Program-made: the position numbers and the translations under genes
Part shown: piece by piece, positions 27,746 to 37,101 of the stretch
Numbering within the stretch: the stretch's first letter is position 1
Layout of the letters: every line of letters starts with the position of its first letter
NCBI RefSeq assembly: GCF_030908465.1
Contig: NZ_CP133078.1
Span: forward strand, 1,054,001-1,118,000
From: Anaerotignum sp. MB30-C6
GTDB taxonomy: Bacteria; Bacillota; Clostridia; Lachnospirales; Anaerotignaceae
DNA length: 64,000 bases
Reading direction: 5' to 3'
The notes under the pieces: generated by a model
Seen by the model: the letters and a program-made list of their open reading frames with translations, nothing else
Told to the model about the DNA's origin: nothing
Databases searched by the model: none

Positions 27746-27790
27746 AAAAGAACCCGATATCGGTGATGCCAATATTGGGTTCTTTTATTT
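27746..27790 (+). terminator. Terminator of the TRAP operon
   Basis: AAAAGAACCCGATATCGG pairs with CCAATATTGGGTTCTTTT, 30 bases after the dctM stop. Confidence 0.85.
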
Positions 27791-27823
27791 AGAATTAAGT
27801 TTAGTAGGGATAATAAAAACACT

Positions 27824-27883
27824 CTGTTAAAAACCGCCTATGCAGCTGAGGTATTGCATTGCATAATAGTAGGTTTTTAACAG
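27824..27883 (-). terminator. Terminator of the secreted protein gene
   Basis: CTGTTAAAAACC and its exact complement across a 36-base loop, followed on the minus strand by GAGTGTTTTTATT. Confidence 0.75.
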
Positions 27884-27894
27884 TGGTCTTTGGT

Positions 27895-28929
27895 TTACGT
27901 TATAATGGAGAAGGCATTTATTTTGTTTTCCAAACAATCCTCTAGGTTCATATGGATAGGCTTCCATTTTCCCCCAGGAATTTTGCGGTATTGGGCGACT
28001 TCTAAGTCTGTACCATTTGTTAATTGAAAAAAAACGATGCAATACTGATATCCGTCAGTTCCGTCAAAAAAAATGCGGATGATGTAATCATTTTGTGTCT
28101 TTTTAATGTCCCCTTTAATGAGTTTACACCAATCGCCGTAACGAATGTTTACATTTCCTTCTGCATCCCATTGCCACCCATGATAAGGTGCGCATAAAAA
28201 ATTTTCGCCCAGATAATGCATATCAGAAATTTTATATTGGTTTCCCTCTTTCATCAAATCAACAAAGCCGAAATAATAGGCAAAAACCCCTGTTTCTTTA
28301 TCCGTACCCTCTATGGTTTCAAGTTCAACAAAGTACCGCACTTCATTTTGGATTTTTGTGGGAACTTGATGATATTTGATTAAATTAATATGTAAAATAT
28401 TTTCATAGGTTTTCAAATAGTCGTTATAGGACAAATTTTTTTGGTACTGGGAGGACAGAAATTGGTATGAAATGGGGTAGGGGATTTGGGCATTCCCTAT
28501 TGTACCACACCCTGCAAATTTTCCTTCAACGGGATTGGAGGCATCTCGCAAAATACTATAATAATTTAGTATGACATTCTCGGGAGTATCCGCCATAACA
28601 TCCGGTAAGGAGATTTTTGATGCTTTCTTGCCCAAATAAGGGTCAAAGAAACTTCCCGAAGGGATTCTTGTGTTTAGCACAGGTAGTTTAGAGGGGCGAA
28701 AGAAGGTTTCAAAATCTCTTTGGGCATCATAGGAATCTTCGCACTCTACGCACTGGGCATTGAGCGTACCACCCATAACCATAACTGCCGTCTCCTGCTT
28801 TTTTATTACCAATAAAACATAAGAAAAACAAATGGCGAGGCCCAAAAGGAGTATGAAAAGCCCCTTTTTTTTATGGGTAAGAGATACTTTATTTTGTTTC
28901 CAAGGCATTCGTTTCATATGAAGTCTCAT
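27895..28929 (-). CDS. Membrane-anchored extracellular protein of unknown function
   Basis: A 344-residue protein with a basic start, one membrane helix (about 24-44, GLFILLLGLAICFSYVLLVI) and a large outside domain. It has a CVEC motif at about 60-63 and further Cys (FLCAPYHGWQ, YGDWCKL) that could form disulfides. The remainder is Tyr- and Asn-rich and beta-like. I do not recognise a family. The start has only a weak AAAG-type site; an ATG five codons later is equally likely. It is alone between the TRAP operon and an amidase gene on the same strand. Confidence 0.7.
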   Translation of the reverse strand: MRLHMKRMPWKQNKVSLTHKKKGLFILLLGLAICFSYVLLVIKKQETAVMVMGGTLNAQCVECEDSYDAQRDFETFFRPSKLPVLNTRIPSGSFFDPYLGKKASKISLPDVMADTPENVILNYYSILRDASNPVEGKFAGCGTIGNAQIPYPISYQFLSSQYQKNLSYNDYLKTYENILHINLIKYHQVPTKIQNEVRYFVELETIEGTDKETGVFAYYFGFVDLMKEGNQYKISDMHYLGENFLCAPYHGWQWDAEGNVNIRYGDWCKLIKGDIKKTQNDYIIRIFFDGTDGYQYCIVFFQLTNGTDLEVAQYRKIPGGKWKPIHMNLEDCLENKINAFSIIT

Positions 28930-29027
28930 TTCTTTCGTTTACTTTAGTATATTCTTGTTTCACAGGAAGATATGCCTAGGAATGTTGAGGTAACAACATC
29001 CGTTTATATCCTAAAAATAAAGCAAAA

Positions 29028-29057
29028 AGCAATAACCACGGGGCGGTGATTATTGCT
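29028..29057 (-). terminator. Terminator of the amidase gene
   Basis: AGCAATAATCAC pairs with GTGGTTATTGCT on the minus strand, followed by TTTTTGCTTTATTTTT. Confidence 0.8.
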
Positions 29058-29086
29058 ATTACAGGGGCGTATTTTAAGGAGGCGTA

Positions 29087-29647
29087 TTAGCCAAGATGAA
29101 TGCGTATTCCGTCATAAATTGCTTGTGCAAATTCAAACTGATTGTTTCTTAGTTTTTCTGCATCTTGAGGGTTTGTGATATAAGCTAGTTCAATTAAAAG
29201 GGAAGGCATGTTTGTTCGTCTAAGAACATAAAGTCTGGAATTAACCCGAACACCATTATCCCTTGTGCCTACCTCAGCAACAATCTGATTGAGTATGGAC
29301 TGGGCCAGGGGGAAGGATCTGGAAAGTTCGTTGTAGATATATACCTCAGTGCCGTTATAAGTGGGGTTTTCGGAAGCATTACAATGAATGCTTATAAAGT
29401 AATCTGCGCCCCAAGCGTTTGCATCGGCAACTCGAGCGGCAAGGCTGGTAGAGTTATTGTACCCCAGCACTGTATCAATGGTAGGGCGAGAAAGCTTAGC
29501 CTCATATCCAGGGGTGTTGTTCAAAAGATCAGCCAAATACATACCCACCTGAAAGGTAATATCTTGTTCCACAAGGCCAAAGCCTTCAGCACCACCGTTT
29601 ACTCCACCACGGCTATGCCCTTGATCTATATAAATTTTAATTGCCAT
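29087..29647 (-). CDS. N-acetylmuramoyl-L-alanine amidase (Amidase_3)
   Basis: Zinc amidase that cuts the bond between MurNAc and the peptide of peptidoglycan. The 186 residues are one Amidase_3 domain. Zinc ligands are visible: His in YIDQGHSRGG, Glu in GAEGFGLVEQD, His in FISIHCNASEN; the catalytic Glu lies in LLIELAYITN. There is no signal peptide and no cell-wall binding domain, unlike secreted autolysins; the same layout is known for mother-cell lysis amidases of spore formers, so a role after sporulation or in lysis is possible but inferred. The ribosome site is AAGGTGG. Confidence 0.9.
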   Translation of the reverse strand: MAIKIYIDQGHSRGGVNGGAEGFGLVEQDITFQVGMYLADLLNNTPGYEAKLSRPTIDTVLGYNNSTSLAARVADANAWGADYFISIHCNASENPTYNGTEVYIYNELSRSFPLAQSILNQIVAEVGTRDNGVRVNSRLYVLRRTNMPSLLIELAYITNPQDAEKLRNNQFEFAQAIYDGIRIHLG

Positions 29648-30149
29648 AGAAGCACCACCTTAAATTAGTTTATTTATAGTTATAATATTGTAAAAAAGAA
29701 CGATAGTGAATAAAATGCAAAAATAGTACAACTATCCTCCAGAAAAATGCATAGAAAAATATGAGTCCATAGGAGATAAGAATGAGTGTGTACACGTTGC
29801 AACGGCTGTAGAATTTTAGACTAGAGGGGCTTATATTGTTGCTTTTTGGTGAAAGAAAGAATAATATGGTAATATGTTATTTTGAAAAATAATATTTGAG
29901 ATTACTACTGGGGTTAATTTGCGAAGATAAAAAGAGAAAGTTCTTTATTCTACCTTTAAAGTGATTAGAAGTTTGAAAACTCTTATTATCTTTTGCTTGG
30001 AAATTTTGTATAAGCCCTGTTTAATGATTAAAAATATTCATAGGAACAATAATCCTAAGATTGAGCTTCAAATTTCTTTTTGGAAAAGAAATCTTTGTTT
30101 TTGTTGGCATTTAATAAAAATGAAATATGCTTAAGAATGAGGTGTGAGG
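29648..30149. other. Divergent intergenic region
   Basis: About 500 AT-rich bases between the amidase and the sensor kinase. Promoters for both must lie here, but none is convincing. A nine-codon frame at about 29781 is not supported. No repeat or RNA structure is recognised. Confidence 0.4.
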
Positions 30150-32909
30150 ATGAAGACCAAAGCAAGAAAACTCAGAGCCACTCTTTTGTCTTTCATAATT
30201 CTTTTTGTTTCTACCCTCCCTGTATTAGGGAATGAGCGGGTGAAAATCCGAGTGGGTTTTTTTGAATCACCCAATTTTCAACAGGTGGAAGAAGATGGAA
30301 GTCTCTCTGGCTATAGTTATGATTATTTGCAGGCCATTGCCCAATATACAGGCTGGGAATATGAATTTATAACTGCGTCTACTTTCAGCGAATGTTTGGA
30401 CTTACTGAAAAACGGGGAAATTGATATTATGGGATTCTTGTTAAAAACACCCCAGAGACAGGAGGTTTATGAATACGCAAACCTTCCTTCGGGAATCAGT
30501 ATGTCACTTTTGGTTACTGACAAAGAAAATCAAAACCTTGCCTATGAAGACTTTGAGTCGTTTCATGGAATGACTGTGGGAATACAAGAAGGTTTAGCCA
30601 GGAATGCGGGTTTTCAGAAATATTGTGAGGAAAACGGCTTTATGGTTCGAACGATTGTATATAGTTCCATTGAAGAAGTATTAGCCGCAATGCAGACAAA
30701 TCAGGTGGATGCCGCATTAATCAGTAGCAACCAGAATTCTCCAGAAAGTCGAATTATTGCAAAGTTTGATATAAACAGTGTTTACTATGCAACGACAAAG
30801 GGCAATACGAAGGTTTTGAATGAACTTAACCATGCCTTAGAGAGAATCAAGGCCGCATCCCCAACTTTTGATGATAATTTATATAGGAAACATTTCGAAT
30901 TTACCGATGGGCAACCTGCCGTTTTATCCAGAGAGGAAATGCTATATTTAAAGGAACATCCTACCGTTCAGATTTTGTATGATGTTTCATGGGCACCCTT
31001 TGAAACGGTGAATGCAGATGGAATTCCCCGTGGGATTGCCATTGATGTAATAAAGGAAGCCGCCAGTTCGGTGGGAATGAACTTAGAGTTTATCTCTTCC
31101 AATAATCAAGAGGAGAAAAAGGCTTTGATTTCCAGTGGCGAATACGATGTTTTGCCAGCAATTACATATAATTATCAATGGGCAAATCACCAAAATGTTT
31201 ATATTACGCAACCATATATTCATTTTGATTATATGGTTGTATACAAAGTGGATGTGGATGATAAGGATCATGTTGCTTTGCCAAAAGGGTATTATATTAC
31301 AGAAGCTGTTGGAAAAATGGTGGATGAGAATGATACCATTTCTTATTATGATACCATGGAGGACTGTATTGAAGCGGTAAATAAGGGAGAGGTGGACTAT
31401 ACATACGCCAATTCCTATGAAGCGGAGTATTATATGACAATTCCTAAGTATCGGCTGTTGCAGTTTCGTACGGTGCAAGGGCTCTCGCAGCAACTGAGCG
31501 TAGGTGTTTCTATGGATAAAGATCCTCTTTTGTTTTCTATTATAACCAAAGGTTTGTCCAGCATTTCCCAAGAAGAGATGAGAAATATTCTTAGAAAGCA
31601 TATCAACCATCGGAACGATAGTAATTTTTTAGATATGATGTATACCAACCCCGACCAATTCTTCGGTATTGTGTTTGGTATGCTGATCATTTTGGGGGCG
31701 TACTTTAGTATTGTCTGCCTTTATAGAATGAAAGATAAGCAAAATGAACTATTGCAAACAGCAAACAAAGCAAAATCCGACTTTTTATCCCACATGAGCC
31801 ATGATATGCGTACACCCATGAATGCTGTGATCGGGATGTCTTCTTTGGGCATGGAATGTAAGGAGCTAGAAAAATCTAAGGAGTACCATGAAAAGGTGTA
31901 CGAGGCCAGTCAGTATTTATTAAGGTTAATTAATGATACACTGGATATGAGCATAATCGAAAACAATAAAATAAGGCTGAATTTGGAGCCATATAGCTAT
32001 CACGAGTTTATTCAGGGTATAGAAACGGTAATTCATGAACGTGCATCGAAGAAAGGGGTTATTTTCCAGACTCAAATTCATGCAGATTTTCAAGAGACGG
32101 CCATGTTTGATAAGCTTCGTTTGCAACAGATATTTATTAACCTTATTAATAATGCAATTAAATTTACACCAAGAGGGGGTAGAGTGGATTTTATCATTGG
32201 TGTAGCTGCCATTCGTCCTGAAAGGATAAAGGCACAATTTGTCATTCGGGATAATGGGGTAGGTATGAGTCAGACCTTTCAAGGAAGGATGTTTGAACCC
32301 TTTGAACAAGAGCGTTTTCTTGATTCTGGGGCGTATGGGGGTACTGGTTTGGGGCTATCTATTGTAAAGCAATTGGTAGACCTAATGGGAGGCACAATTC
32401 AATGCAAGAGCCAGATTGGAGTGGGGACAGAGTTTATTGTTGAGATTGAAACGGATATTGCCCAAGGGGAAAGCATCAGCACTGGGAGGTATGAGGAAAC
32501 CATAGATGAGGATAAGTTAGTGGGAAAGAGAATTTTGCTCTGTGAGGATAACTTTTTAAATACCCTCATTGCCAAAACTTTTTTGGAAAAAAAAGGATGC
32601 CTGGTAGATCATGGGGGAAATGGACGGGCTGGCGTAGATTTGTTTGCAAATTCCCCTGTAGGGCATTATGATGCAATTTTGATGGATATTCGGATGCCAT
32701 TTATGACAGGATTAGAAGCTACATCTTTAATTCGTTCTTTGCCAAGGGCAGATGCAACAAGTGTACTTATTATTGCCATGACGGCCAATTCCTTTGATGA
32801 AGATATCCATACAAGCCTTGAGGTCGGCATGAATGCCCACCTTTCAAAACCCATAGATGCAAAAAAACTTTTTAGTACTTTAGTTTTAGCCATGGAAAAT
32901 AGAAAATGA
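30150..32909 (+). CDS. Hybrid histidine kinase with two solute-binding sensor domains
   Basis: A 919-residue sensor kinase of BvgS/EvgS-like layout. A signal peptide is followed by two SBP_bac_3-type periplasmic-binding domains (about 30-255 and 262-490), a membrane helix (about 503-523), HisKA with the phospho-acceptor His551 in SHMSHDMRTPMNAVIGMSSL, HATPase_c with N-box NLINNAIKFTP and G-boxes DNGVGMS and GGTGLGLSIV, and a C-terminal receiver with Asp846 in ILMDIRMP. There is no HPt domain. The sensors resemble amino-acid-binding proteins and probably detect a small amino acid or organic acid. It has no regulator partner nearby. The start is the ATG at 30150 after GAGGTG. Confidence 0.93.
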   Translation: MKTKARKLRATLLSFIILFVSTLPVLGNERVKIRVGFFESPNFQQVEEDGSLSGYSYDYLQAIAQYTGWEYEFITASTFSECLDLLKNGEIDIMGFLLKTPQRQEVYEYANLPSGISMSLLVTDKENQNLAYEDFESFHGMTVGIQEGLARNAGFQKYCEENGFMVRTIVYSSIEEVLAAMQTNQVDAALISSNQNSPESRIIAKFDINSVYYATTKGNTKVLNELNHALERIKAASPTFDDNLYRKHFEFTDGQPAVLSREEMLYLKEHPTVQILYDVSWAPFETVNADGIPRGIAIDVIKEAASSVGMNLEFISSNNQEEKKALISSGEYDVLPAITYNYQWANHQNVYITQPYIHFDYMVVYKVDVDDKDHVALPKGYYITEAVGKMVDENDTISYYDTMEDCIEAVNKGEVDYTYANSYEAEYYMTIPKYRLLQFRTVQGLSQQLSVGVSMDKDPLLFSIITKGLSSISQEEMRNILRKHINHRNDSNFLDMMYTNPDQFFGIVFGMLIILGAYFSIVCLYRMKDKQNELLQTANKAKSDFLSHMSHDMRTPMNAVIGMSSLGMECKELEKSKEYHEKVYEASQYLLRLINDTLDMSIIENNKIRLNLEPYSYHEFIQGIETVIHERASKKGVIFQTQIHADFQETAMFDKLRLQQIFINLINNAIKFTPRGGRVDFIIGVAAIRPERIKAQFVIRDNGVGMSQTFQGRMFEPFEQERFLDSGAYGGTGLGLSIVKQLVDLMGGTIQCKSQIGVGTEFIVEIETDIAQGESISTGRYEETIDEDKLVGKRILLCEDNFLNTLIAKTFLEKKGCLVDHGGNGRAGVDLFANSPVGHYDAILMDIRMPFMTGLEATSLIRSLPRADATSVLIIAMTANSFDEDIHTSLEVGMNAHLSKPIDAKKLFSTLVLAMENRK

Positions 32910-32915
32910 GATCAT

Positions 32916-32951
32916 AAAAATAGTCACTTCCTATGAAAGTGACTATTTTTT
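32916..32951 (+). terminator. Terminator of the hybrid kinase gene
   Basis: AAAAATAGTCACTT and AAGTGACTATTTTT form a perfect stem with a short loop. Confidence 0.85.
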
Positions 32952-33058
32952 GTTTATAAAAGAGCATTTTTGGAAAAAGTAAGGAAACATTTCTTTGGAA
33001 ATTTATGCTTTTGAAATATCATTTTAATAAAAACTAATTTGCAATTAAACGAAAATTG

Positions 33059-33087
33059 TTGATTATCTTTTTTGGCAATGCTATAAT
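33059..33087 (+). promoter_or_regulatory. Promoter of the TetR-exporter operon
   Basis: TTGATT, 17-base spacer, TATAAT, about 75 bases before the TetR start. Its position inside a longer open frame shows that the upstream ATG is not the start. Confidence 0.75.
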
Positions 33088-33163
33088 ACCCTCAAAGGAA
33101 AAGCGTGGAAACAAAGGAGATGATCTTGAGGGGAAAGGAAGTTTAAAGGAAAGGATGAACACC

Positions 33164-33742
33164 ATGAGAGAGGAAAAGGTGGATCGAAGAATTAAAAGAA
33201 GCAAGTCCATGATGCGAGAAGCATTAATGGAGTTGATGGACGAAATGCCCTTTGGAGAAATTACGGCAAAGGACATAACCAGCCGAGCTGATTTAAACCG
33301 AGCGACATTTTATTTGCATTATAACAATGTATTTGAGCTTTTGGATGAATTGGAAAACGAAGTGGTGGCAAGCTTTTCCCAGATGCTCGAGCAGATTGAA
33401 ATCAAACAGGGTAACGACTGGGAATACCCTGTAGTAGGACAAATCTGCAACTATATCGTGGAAAACAAAAGGTTATGCCGTTGTCTATTACTGAATCCAA
33501 GAAGTGACCGTTTCGCAAGAAAGTTGACTGAAATTATGAAACGGAAGGGAATGCAAGTAAAGGAAGCAATGGGGTTGGAGTTTGATCCCAACAAAGAGGA
33601 ATATATTCATCAATTTATCGCTTGCGGAGCCATGGGGATGGTGAAGCAATGGCTTTTAGAGGGAATGCCCATTTCAAAGGAAGAGATGACAGATTTTGCA
33701 ATGACTTTAATACGTCCTATTTTTAATATTTTATTACCATAA
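33164..33742 (+). CDS. TetR-family regulator
   Basis: A 192-residue regulator. The HTH (about 10-55) reads RSKSMMREALMELMDEMPFGEITAKDI then DLNRATFYLHYNNVFELLDE, the TetR pattern; the rest is a helical ligand-binding part (DUF-type C-terminus with CRCLLLNPRSDRFARKL). The ATG at 33164 is preferred: AAGGAAAGG is nine bases away, and an ATG three codons earlier sits on it. It is the first gene of an export operon, 41 bases before the HlyD-like gene, so it most likely regulates that operon and itself. The inducer is unknown. Confidence 0.9.
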   Translation: MREEKVDRRIKRSKSMMREALMELMDEMPFGEITAKDITSRADLNRATFYLHYNNVFELLDELENEVVASFSQMLEQIEIKQGNDWEYPVVGQICNYIVENKRLCRCLLLNPRSDRFARKLTEIMKRKGMQVKEAMGLEFDPNKEEYIHQFIACGAMGMVKQWLLEGMPISKEEMTDFAMTLIRPIFNILLP

Positions 33743-33783
33743 ATTAATTTAAATAAGCAAAATGAGAAAAGGAGTTTGAAGAG

Positions 33784-34683
33784 ATGTTGAACAAAAAAAG
33801 AGCTTTGCTTGCGTTATTGGTAGCAGGTTGCTGTGCGCTTAGCGGCTGCACGGCTAGTGAAGAGGAGGCTACTGCAACAGTAGTAGAACAAAACATTGTT
33901 ACGGGTACCGTTGAGTGTAAAGAGGTATATATTCGGGCAAAAATCCCTGGTTACCTGACAGATATTCCTGTAACCGAGGGACAGGAGGTAGCAAAAGGAG
34001 ATTTGCTTTTTGCCTCAGATAAAAGAGATGTTCAAGTAAAGCAGACCCAGGCTTCTGCAACAGTCAATGGGGCAAAGGCCGTTATGGAAAAGGCCCAGGC
34101 AAATGTTGCTTTGCTGGAGGAACAATATACGAAGTACCAAGAACTATATGAAATTGAGGCCGTTGCTCCCGACACTATGGATAAGTTGACAACCCAGTTG
34201 GAAGCGGCAAAGTTGGATGTGGAGGCGGCAACATCCCAGTATGAGGCTGCCCAAGGTGTTCTTTCCGAGGTAAACTTGAACTTAAGCCAGACGGCGCAGT
34301 ATGCACCTTGTAATGGTACGGTTACTTTGGTTTCTTCTTCTGTAGGAGAATTAGTGGGCAGCGGTACAACAATCGTATCTTTAACAGATTATGACGACCG
34401 TTGGGTTAACGCAAACGTAGATGAATTTGAGGTAGGAAAACTGAAAATCGGACAGACCCTTCCTTTGACAAGCAAGGCCTATCCCGACACGGTTTTTAGT
34501 GGAACCATCGTAAATGTAAGCAAAAATCCAGATTTTGCTGTAAAAAAATCTACAAATGAACTAAATGACCAAGACGTTGTTACATATAAAGTGAAAATCG
34601 CCCTTTCCGGGGAAGACGATATCATGCTTTACCCGGGTATGCTTGTAAGCGTTAACCTGGATGAAGTGGGTGAGGCAGAATGA
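33784..34683 (+). CDS. HlyD-type membrane fusion lipoprotein
   Basis: A 299-residue adaptor of an export system. A lipoprotein signal ends in LSGC (residues about 19-22). The hybrid lipoyl motif EVYIRAKIPGYLTDIPVTEGQEVAKGDLLF precedes a coiled-coil hairpin (about 90-170, EKAQANVALLEEQYTKYQELYEIEAV...), then the second lipoyl half (YAPCNGTVTLVSSSVGELVGSG) and a beta-barrel domain. It overlaps the next gene by four bases (ATGA). Such adaptors link an inner-membrane pump to a TolC-like partner, and a TolC-like gene follows in this operon. Confidence 0.93.
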   Translation: MLNKKRALLALLVAGCCALSGCTASEEEATATVVEQNIVTGTVECKEVYIRAKIPGYLTDIPVTEGQEVAKGDLLFASDKRDVQVKQTQASATVNGAKAVMEKAQANVALLEEQYTKYQELYEIEAVAPDTMDKLTTQLEAAKLDVEAATSQYEAAQGVLSEVNLNLSQTAQYAPCNGTVTLVSSSVGELVGSGTTIVSLTDYDDRWVNANVDEFEVGKLKIGQTLPLTSKAYPDTVFSGTIVNVSKNPDFAVKKSTNELNDQDVVTYKVKIALSGEDDIMLYPGMLVSVNLDEVGEAE

Positions 34684-35882
34684 TAAAAACATTTTTTAAG
34701 GGCTTTGTCAGAGAAATGAAGTTGCTCTGGCATGATAAACGTATGCTTTTTATGTTTCTCATTGCCCCTGTTGCATTAAGCATTGTGGTTTGTGGTGCTT
34801 TTAGCGGCAATGTTGTAAACAATATTCCCTTGGCAGCGGTGGATGTAAATTCTACTGCCCAAACAAGGGTACTGATTGAAGCATTTGACCAGTCTGACCG
34901 TTTTAATGTTCCCTTTGTAGTTACGGATCAGGAGGATGCCCTTCGCCTCATGGAGTCAGGAGATGTGATTGGAGTTATCGTCATTCCTTCTGATTATACC
35001 CGTGCCTTGCAGCTTGGTCAGCAGGCTGAAGTTTTGGTTGGCATAAATAGTGCCAATAATATTGTTGGAAATAGTGCGGTGGTGTCCGTTATGCAGGTGG
35101 TGAAAACTGTCTCCTCTCAAATTGCTGTAAAAAGCTTTGTGGCAGCAGGAAGTACCATTGCCGATGGTACCGCAAAGGTTATGCCTATATCTACGGTATT
35201 ACGTCCGTGGTTTAACCCTCAGTTTAGCTACTTGACTTACTTGGGATTAGGTTTGATCGGTTTGATTTTTCATCAACTTTTCTTAATGACTGTGGCAACG
35301 TCCTTTTCCGAGGAAAAAAAAGAGGGTATCCTTTCCGGAAAGATGACAGGGAAAGAGAGTGGCATCTATTTTTTAAATAAATTCATTTTTTATGGTGTTA
35401 TTGGTTATGTAAACATTTTGTTTAACTATTACACCATTATTAGAGTTTTTGATTTCCCCATGCGTGGTAATCAGGAGGATTTAGCCATTTTATGTGGTTG
35501 CTTTATTCTTTCCCTCCTTGGGGTTGGGGCTTTATTGGGTATTCTTAGCAAAAATACCATCCATGCCATTCAGTGGTTAATGGCAATGACATATCCCTTT
35601 TTCATCTTATCAGGTTTTTCTTGGCCCCATAGTGAGATGCCCAAAGCTTTGGTGGATGGGGCACAGTTTCTGCCTCCAACCCATTTTATGTCTCCTGTAA
35701 GGGATATTGTTTTGATGGGGGTTGGTTTCGAAACAAAAACCATTGCCCATAGTAGGGATATGTTATTAATCCTTGCCTTGGTTATTTTTGTGTTGAGCAT
35801 TCTTGCCTTTATTTGGAGTGCTTATCGGGCAAAGAAAAAGCTACAGCCAAAAGTAGGAGAGAAGGGGGTTATTCAAGCATGA
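34680..35882 (+). CDS. ABC-2-type membrane protein, first copy
   Basis: A 400-residue ABC-2 permease of the YbhR/YhhJ-like type: one N-terminal membrane helix (about 24-46), a large outside domain (about 50-180) and five or six helices in the C-terminal half. It ends with the family's SWPHSEMPKALVDGAQFLPPTHF block, just before the last helix. No ATP-binding protein is fused or neighbouring. The stop overlaps the next start (ATGA), so the three genes are coupled. Substrate unknown. Confidence 0.9.
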   Translation: MIKTFFKGFVREMKLLWHDKRMLFMFLIAPVALSIVVCGAFSGNVVNNIPLAAVDVNSTAQTRVLIEAFDQSDRFNVPFVVTDQEDALRLMESGDVIGVIVIPSDYTRALQLGQQAEVLVGINSANNIVGNSAVVSVMQVVKTVSSQIAVKSFVAAGSTIADGTAKVMPISTVLRPWFNPQFSYLTYLGLGLIGLIFHQLFLMTVATSFSEEKKEGILSGKMTGKESGIYFLNKFIFYGVIGYVNILFNYYTIIRVFDFPMRGNQEDLAILCGCFILSLLGVGALLGILSKNTIHAIQWLMAMTYPFFILSGFSWPHSEMPKALVDGAQFLPPTHFMSPVRDIVLMGVGFETKTIAHSRDMLLILALVIFVLSILAFIWSAYRAKKKLQPKVGEKGVIQA

Positions 35883-37087
35883 GAGCAGCTTTTCGTTTGT
35901 TTTTTAGAGAATGGTGTTATCTGTTGAAACGTCCTCGTACTTTAATATTGATGATATGCATTCCTATTTTTATAACTTTAATTTGTGGTACCAGCTATGA
36001 AAAAGGTTATTTTTCTGATTTGAAAATGGGGGTGGTGGATTATAGTTATAGTGCCCAGACAAGGGAAGTAGTAGAAGCCTTTCAACAGTCACCTTATTTT
36101 GAAATCATGGGATATTACGAAAATGAAGATCAGTTGGAAACAGCAATGAAAAATGGAGAAATTGTGGGCTGTTTGATTTTCCCTTCGGATTTTACGAAGG
36201 ACTTGCAAAATGGACGTCAGGCACAGGTTCTTCTTGGCTCCAACGGAGTAAACATGAGCTACGGAAGTACCATAAATGTAAAGGGCTCAGAGGTTTTAGG
36301 TACCGTTTCTGCCCAGATGGCGGTAAAAAGCTTGGTTGCAAAAGGCTCCACTGTAGAGGATGCTTTGGCAAAAATGAATCCTGTGGGCTTTTATACCCGC
36401 CAGTGGTATAACCCTACCAATAACTTTGGTTATTTCTTATCCTTTGGTTTTATCATTGCAACGGTACAACAGGTATTAATTTATTTTGCGGCCATTTCTT
36501 TGGTGCGTGAAAAGGAAAGCGACAGACTGGGGGAGTTAAAGGGTGTTCATCCTATTTTTCAAGTAATTATAAAATGTTTGGTTTACTTTATCATTGCCAT
36601 GGGAACTTGGGCGGCTTGCACTTGGATAATGGTGAATAAATTCGGTATTCCCATGAGAGGCAGCGCTGAAGTTTGGGTTGCATATAGTTCTTTGTTTATT
36701 TTATCAATTATTACTCTGGGCCAGCTTTTTTCTGCTATACTGCCAAACCCTGTAATTGCAACATCCTTCTCCTTGGTATTCACCTCACCATCTTTGGTAT
36801 TAAGTGGGTATACATGGCCTACTATGGCATTAACAAGTTTTTATCAGAGACTGGCCAAGGTATTTCCCTTAACCTATTTTGCCCTAGGCTACAGAGACAT
36901 GGCACTAATGGGTAGTGGCTTTGAGGCGATTCAGCAAGAGATGATTACCTTAGGATGCATTAGCGGCAGTTGCTTGGTTTTAAGCTGTATAATTTGGACC
37001 ATAAGATTAAAACGTATTGAAAAAAAAGATCAAGCGTTGCAAATTTCTTTGAGGGATGAAACAGCGCAGGCGGTAAGCCGAACATAA
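35879..37087 (+). CDS. ABC-2-type membrane protein, second copy
   Basis: A 402-residue paralogue of the gene before it: N-terminal helix (about 18-38), outside domain, then six helices, with SGYTWPTMALTSFYQRLAKVFPLTYFALGYRDMAL corresponding to the same conserved block. The start at 35879 overlaps the previous stop; a longer upstream frame overlaps the earlier gene and is not used. The pair probably forms a heterodimer, as in YbhS-YbhR. The ATPase is missing from this operon. Confidence 0.9.
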   Translation: MRAAFRLFFREWCYLLKRPRTLILMICIPIFITLICGTSYEKGYFSDLKMGVVDYSYSAQTREVVEAFQQSPYFEIMGYYENEDQLETAMKNGEIVGCLIFPSDFTKDLQNGRQAQVLLGSNGVNMSYGSTINVKGSEVLGTVSAQMAVKSLVAKGSTVEDALAKMNPVGFYTRQWYNPTNNFGYFLSFGFIIATVQQVLIYFAAISLVREKESDRLGELKGVHPIFQVIIKCLVYFIIAMGTWAACTWIMVNKFGIPMRGSAEVWVAYSSLFILSIITLGQLFSAILPNPVIATSFSLVFTSPSLVLSGYTWPTMALTSFYQRLAKVFPLTYFALGYRDMALMGSGFEAIQQEMITLGCISGSCLVLSCIIWTIRLKRIEKKDQALQISLRDETAQAVSRT

Positions 37088-37101
37088 AAGGAGAGATCAA
37101 T

